Source of the DNA: Aeromicrobium sp.
GTDB lineage: Bacteria > Actinomycetota > Actinomycetes > Propionibacteriales > Nocardioidaceae
Length of the DNA stretch: 33,366 nt
Direction: 5' to 3'
NCBI RefSeq assembly: GCF_014378035.1
Contig: NZ_JACMOM010000373.1
Location: 1 to 33,366, forward strand
The position numbers and the translations under genes were made by a program. The stretch's first letter is position 1. Each line of letters begins with the position of its first letter. Of this stretch, positions 29,451 through 33,366 are shown one piece after another. The notes under the pieces were generated by a model. It was not told where the DNA came from and did not search any database. It worked only from the letters and a program-made list of their open reading frames with translations.

Positions 29451-31667
29451 ATGTCTTGGGACGACCTCCGCACCTCCATGCGCCGTGCAGCGCAGTCCGA
29501 AAAGCCCGTCGTCGGTAGCGCCTCGATCATCTGGTCGATGGCTCGGCTCTCCGCCGTCGCCGGGCTGATTGTTGCCGCGATCCTCGTCCCGGTCGCCGCC
29601 GTCACGGCCGTCACGGCCAACGACGTCAGCAACGAGATCGTCAACCTCCCCCTCACGCTTCCCGACCAGGCCAACGCTCAGACCACCCGCCTCCTCTCCT
29701 CCAACGGTGACCTGCTGGCCTACTTCTACGACGAGAACCGCCAGGACATCCCGCTGTCCAAGATCGCGCCGGTGATGCAGGATGCGTTGCTTTCCATCGA
29801 GGACGCACGGTTCTACGAGCACGGCGCGCTCGACCTCAAGGGCACGCTCCGAGCGCTGGTCAACAACGCGTCGGACGGGCAGACGCAGGGTGGCTCGTCC
29901 ATCACGCAGCAGCTGGTCAAGCTCACCCTTGTCTCACAGGCCACGACCAAGGCTCAGGTCCGAGCGGCAACCGAGAAGTCGACCTCACGCAAGATCCGCG
30001 AGCTCAAGCTCGCCATCTCGTACGAGCAGGAGCACAGCAAGAAGGAGATTCTCGAGCGCTACCTCAACATCGCCTACTTCGGAGACGGCTCCTACGGCAT
30101 CAGCGCGGCGGCATTCCACTACTTCTCCCGCAGCCCCGACAAGCTCAACGCGCGTCAGGCGGCAACCCTCGCCGGCCTCGTCAAGAACCCTGTCGAGTTC
30201 GACCCGAACATCTACCCCGAGCGCGCCCTCCAGCGACGCAACACCGTCCTGGCAGTGATGGGCCGCCTCGGGAAGATCACTCCGGCAGAGTCCGAGAAGC
30301 TGCAGGCCCAGCCCCTCGGGCTCAAGATCACGAAGTACCCCAACGGCTGCGTATCGTCGAAAGCGTCCTTCTCGTGTGACTACATCCGCCGCTACCTCCT
30401 CACGCAGAACGCCCTCGGCCCCACGGTCGCCGACCGTCAGCGCAACCTCCTGCGCGGCGGACTGACCATCAAGTCCAACATCGACATCCGTATGCAGAAG
30501 GCGAGCAACACGGCCGTCACCAAGACCGTCAAGCCCACAGACAGGGCTATCGCCGCCATGGCGCTGGTCGAGCCCGGCACCGGCAAGGTGCGTGCCGTCG
30601 CCCAGTCGCGGCCCATGGGTCGCAGCAAGAAGAAGGGGCAGTCCTTCATCAACTTCACGGTGCCCAGGCGCTACGGCGAATCCGGAGGATTCCCGGCCGG
30701 TTCGACGTTCAAGATGTTCACCGTCGCCGCTGCTCTCAAGTCCGGCATCGACGTGGGACAGACGTTCAACTCGCCGCCGAAGCTCACCATCCCTGCCGGC
30801 AGCTATTACGACTGCGAAGGTGGCGGCACAGGTCCGTTCGAGGTGAGCAACTCCACCTCGTCGGGGACCATGAACATGTACACGGGCCTGCGAAAGTCGG
30901 TCAACACCTACTTCGCGCAGCTCGAGAAGAAGGCCGGGCTCTGCAACACGGTTCGCGCGGCCGAATCCATGGGCATCGTCGTCCCCTTCCCCGGACCGGG
31001 CAAGCCGTCGACCAACAACCAGGTGCCGTCGTTCACTCTCGGAGTCACCGACGTGAGCCCGCTCGACATGGCGGCCGCCTACGCGACCCCGGCCTCCGGT
31101 GGCATGTACTGCAAGCCCCAGCCCGTCGCCCAGATCCTCGACTTCGAGGGCAAGGTCATGAAGTCGTTCTCACCCAGCTGCCACCGTGTCATGAGCAAGG
31201 ACAACGCCGCCCAGATCAACGACATCCTGAAGGGTCTGCAACAGCCCGGCGGCTTCGGATACAGCAACGGCACCGGCCTCAACATCCCGTCGGCGGCCAA
31301 GACCGGCACCACGCAGGACAACAAGTCCGTCTGGTACGCCGGGTACACGCCCGAGCTCGCGACTGCAGCCATGATCGCCGGAGTCAAGCAGAATGGGAGC
31401 CCGAAGTCGCTGTCCGGTGTGACCATCAATGGTCGCTTGCTCGACTTCAACTCGGTGGGCGGCAGCTCGCTCGCCGGGCCCATGTGGAAGATCGCGATGG
31501 GTGTGATCCAGGACTACCTGACGCCCACCAACTTCGACCCGCCACCAAAGGGCCAGCCTGTGGCACTCAGAGTCGAGAACAAGGTCACGAAGACGCCCTC
31601 AAAGCCCTCTGCGCCTTCCACGACTTCTACGCCTTCCAAGCCCTCCAAGCCTCCCAAGCCCCGCTAG
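29451..31667 (+). CDS. Bifunctional (class A) penicillin-binding protein, PonA2-like
   Basis: Transglycosylase IEDARFYEHGALDLKGTLRALVNN...QGGSSITQQLVK; transpeptidase STFK, SVN, KTGTT motifs; ATG at 29451. Confidence 0.93.
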   Translation: MSWDDLRTSMRRAAQSEKPVVGSASIIWSMARLSAVAGLIVAAILVPVAAVTAVTANDVSNEIVNLPLTLPDQANAQTTRLLSSNGDLLAYFYDENRQDIPLSKIAPVMQDALLSIEDARFYEHGALDLKGTLRALVNNASDGQTQGGSSITQQLVKLTLVSQATTKAQVRAATEKSTSRKIRELKLAISYEQEHSKKEILERYLNIAYFGDGSYGISAAAFHYFSRSPDKLNARQAATLAGLVKNPVEFDPNIYPERALQRRNTVLAVMGRLGKITPAESEKLQAQPLGLKITKYPNGCVSSKASFSCDYIRRYLLTQNALGPTVADRQRNLLRGGLTIKSNIDIRMQKASNTAVTKTVKPTDRAIAAMALVEPGTGKVRAVAQSRPMGRSKKKGQSFINFTVPRRYGESGGFPAGSTFKMFTVAAALKSGIDVGQTFNSPPKLTIPAGSYYDCEGGGTGPFEVSNSTSSGTMNMYTGLRKSVNTYFAQLEKKAGLCNTVRAAESMGIVVPFPGPGKPSTNNQVPSFTLGVTDVSPLDMAAAYATPASGGMYCKPQPVAQILDFEGKVMKSFSPSCHRVMSKDNAAQINDILKGLQQPGGFGYSNGTGLNIPSAAKTGTTQDNKSVWYAGYTPELATAAMIAGVKQNGSPKSLSGVTINGRLLDFNSVGGSSLAGPMWKIAMGVIQDYLTPTNFDPPPKGQPVALRVENKVTKTPSKPSAPSTTSTPSKPSKPPKPR

Positions 31668-31675
31668 TTCGCAGG

Positions 31676-32137
31676 TCAGGCGCCGAGCTGTCGCTTGACC
31701 TCCGCCGCGACGGCGCCGCCGTCGGCCTTGCCCTTGACCTGGGGCGACACCACGCCCATAACCTTGCCCATCGCCTTCATGCCCTCGCCCGCTGAGCCGG
31801 TCGACTCGACGGCAGCAGTGACGACGGCGTTGATCTCCTCCGTGGTGAGCTGCGCCGGGAGGTACTCGGCCAGGATCGCCGCCTCTGCCAGCTCCTTCTC
31901 GGCGAGTGCGGGCCGGTCGCCCTCGGCAAACGCCTCGGCCGCCTCCCGACGCTTCTTGGCCTCCGAGCCGAGCACCGTGACGACATCCTCATCGCTCAGC
32001 TCGCGGGCCTCCTTGCCGGCCACCTCGGCATTGGTGATCGCGGAGAGCACCATCCGCAGGGTCGAGGTGCGCAGAGCGTCGCGTGCCTTCATCGAGGTGG
32101 TGAGGTCGGAGTGGAGCTGGTCCTTGAGAGCTGACAT
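31676..32137 (-). CDS. GatB/YqeY domain-containing protein
   Basis: MSALKDQLHSDLTTSMKARDALRTSTLRMVLSAITNAEVAGK...YLPAQLTTEEINAVVTAAVESTG. Confidence 0.93.
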   Translation of the reverse strand: MSALKDQLHSDLTTSMKARDALRTSTLRMVLSAITNAEVAGKEARELSDEDVVTVLGSEAKKRREAAEAFAEGDRPALAEKELAEAAILAEYLPAQLTTEEINAVVTAAVESTGSAGEGMKAMGKVMGVVSPQVKGKADGGAVAAEVKRQLGA

Positions 32138-32236
32138 GGCTCCAGTGTCCCACCGCCCGCGGCCCGGCCTTGGCGCAATGCGACGAGCAGGAGTGGGTGC
32201 ATCTGAACCAGCCGGCGGGTGTGGCAGGCTGGACCG

Positions 32237-33166
32237 GTGCGATCCCCCCTTCGGCCTGTCATGGCCACGCTGGCGCTCGGCGCCGCCGGGCTCGCCTACT
32301 CCTCTGTCTACGAGGTCCGAGCATTCACGCTACGACGCATGACGGTGCCGGTCCTTGCGGCTGGGTCCGAACCGTTGCGCGTCCTGCACCTCTCCGACAC
32401 TCACATGACTCCCGGACAGCACAAGAAGCAGCGATGGTTGAGGGAGCTCGCCGACCTCCAGCCCGACCTGGTGATCAACACCGGCGACAATCTCGCCCAC
32501 CTCGACGCCGTGCCGTCGGTGCTTGCGGCGTACGGCGACCTCCTCGATCTGCCTGGCGCGTTCGTCTTCGGTTCGAACGACTACTACTCGCCGGTCGCGA
32601 AGAATCCGGTCAACTACCTTGTCGGGGGCACCGGCGTCAGCAACGGCGGCGATTGGATGCGCCCCAAGGACCTTCCGTTCGAAGAGCTGCGCAGCGCCTT
32701 CACCCAGCGCGGCTGGACGGACCTCAGCAACCGGCACGGCACCCTCGAGGTCAACGGACGACGACTCGACCTTGTCGGTGTCGACGACCCTCACCTGAAC
32801 TTCGACGAGCTCGACCACGTACCGGCCGACACCACGGCAGACCTCGCCATCGGTGTGGCGCATGCGCCCTACCTGCGCGTCCTCGATCGCTGGAACTCAC
32901 TTGGATATCCGTTGATCATGGCCGGTCACACTCATGGGGGCCAGCTCTGTCTGCCATGGTTCGGGGCTCTCGTGACCAACTGCGACCTCGACCGCAAACG
33001 CGCGAAGGGCCTGCACACACATCAGGTGCCGGGGCACGATCCGTCGTGGTTGCACGTGTCCGCCGGACTCGGCACGTCCCCTTTCACATCGGTGCGTTTT
33101 GCCTGCCGCCCCGAGGCCACCCTGCTCACCCTGACTGGGATAGACTCGTCAAGTTCCCTCTTGTAG
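32237..33166 (+). CDS. Metallophosphoesterase
   Basis: LRVLHLSDTHMTPGQHKKQRWLRELADLQPDLVINTGDNLAH...IMAGHTHGGQLCLPWFG; GTG at 32237 (32219 also possible). Confidence 0.92.
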   Translation: MRSPLRPVMATLALGAAGLAYSSVYEVRAFTLRRMTVPVLAAGSEPLRVLHLSDTHMTPGQHKKQRWLRELADLQPDLVINTGDNLAHLDAVPSVLAAYGDLLDLPGAFVFGSNDYYSPVAKNPVNYLVGGTGVSNGGDWMRPKDLPFEELRSAFTQRGWTDLSNRHGTLEVNGRRLDLVGVDDPHLNFDELDHVPADTTADLAIGVAHAPYLRVLDRWNSLGYPLIMAGHTHGGQLCLPWFGALVTNCDLDRKRAKGLHTHQVPGHDPSWLHVSAGLGTSPFTSVRFACRPEATLLTLTGIDSSSSLL

Positions 33167-33172
33167 GGGCGT

Positions 33173-33246
33173 CGGGCTGTGGCGCAGCTTGGTAGCGCGC
33201 GTCGTTCGGGACGACGAGGCCGCAGGTTCAAATCCTGTCAGCCCGA
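33173..33246 (+). tRNA. tRNA-Pro (anticodon CGG, 33207-33209)
   Basis: Cloverleaf by eye: acceptor CGGGCTG/CAGCCCG, D-arm GCGC/GCGC, anticodon arm CGTCG-TTCGGGA-CGACG, T-arm GCAGG-TTCAAAT-CCTGT; discriminator A; CCA not encoded. Confidence 0.95.
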
Positions 33247-33272
33247 CATTGTGATGTCTCAGGACATTCCGG

Positions 33273-33301
33273 AAGACCGAACCTGTAAAGGGTTCGGTCT
33301 T
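33273..33301. terminator. Intrinsic terminator downstream of tRNA-Pro
   Basis: AAGACCGAACC-TGTAAAG-GGTTCGGTCTT 11-bp perfect stem followed by TCTGTCATTT. Confidence 0.85.
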
Positions 33302-33304
33302 CTG

Positions 33305-33366
33305 TCATTTCTGGGGTTTCCCGCGGGGTTGGTAGTCGCGGTCGGTGTCGATGGTGAGCTCGCGGA
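33305..33366 (-). CDS. C-terminal end of probable IS481-like transposase (truncated by window end)
   Basis: Manual minus-strand translation ...RELTIDTDRDYQPRGKPQK*; resembles the ELT(I/L)D.TRDYQP.G.P tail of actinobacterial IS481 integrase-core transposases. Confidence 0.6.
   Translation of the reverse strand, partial: RELTIDTDRDYQPRGKPQK

Noticed and set aside
31590-31664. Repetitive tract at the end of the PBP gene as a DNA repeat element
   Set aside because: It is in-frame PSKP low-complexity coding sequence rather than an independent repeat.

Overview
Actinobacterial chromosomal segment (GC-rich; many GTG starts). From left to right it contains: (i) the 3' part of a surface-glycan-type cluster (FkbM methyltransferase fragment, two glycosyltransferases, two SAM methyltransferases); (ii) a GuaB1-type GMP reductase/IMPDH-like gene; (iii) a BioQ-like TetR gene divergent from a bioY-bioM-bioN biotin ECF transporter, with tandem BioQ-like operators between them; (iv) a LytS-type kinase / LytTR regulator / small membrane protein / SSS symporter run; (v) a secreted M4 metalloprotease; (vi) DUF485-actP-acs acetate uptake and activation genes, preceded by a tandem 9-bp direct repeat with LytTR-site spacing and a near-consensus CRP/GlxR site; (vii) a block that from memory matches the M. 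tuberculosis acs-to-ponA2 neighbourhood (holin-family protein, marP, NUDIX, TlpA, nth, crp, MBL, NUDIX, RidA, DUF4177, two ArsA/Get3-like ATPases, whiB, ponA2-like PBP, YqeY, metallophosphoesterase); (viii) tRNA-Pro(CGG) followed by a strong terminator and the C-terminal end of a probable IS481-like transposase. No CRISPR array or intact prophage was seen. The main second-look items are the candidate LytTR/CRP-controlled carboxylate module, a strongly recurrent leaderless-promoter signature (TANNNT, 6-7 nt, start codon), -10 elements embedded in upstream stop codons, and a leaderless, translationally coupled small ORF. No wholly novel system can be claimed from the sequence alone.
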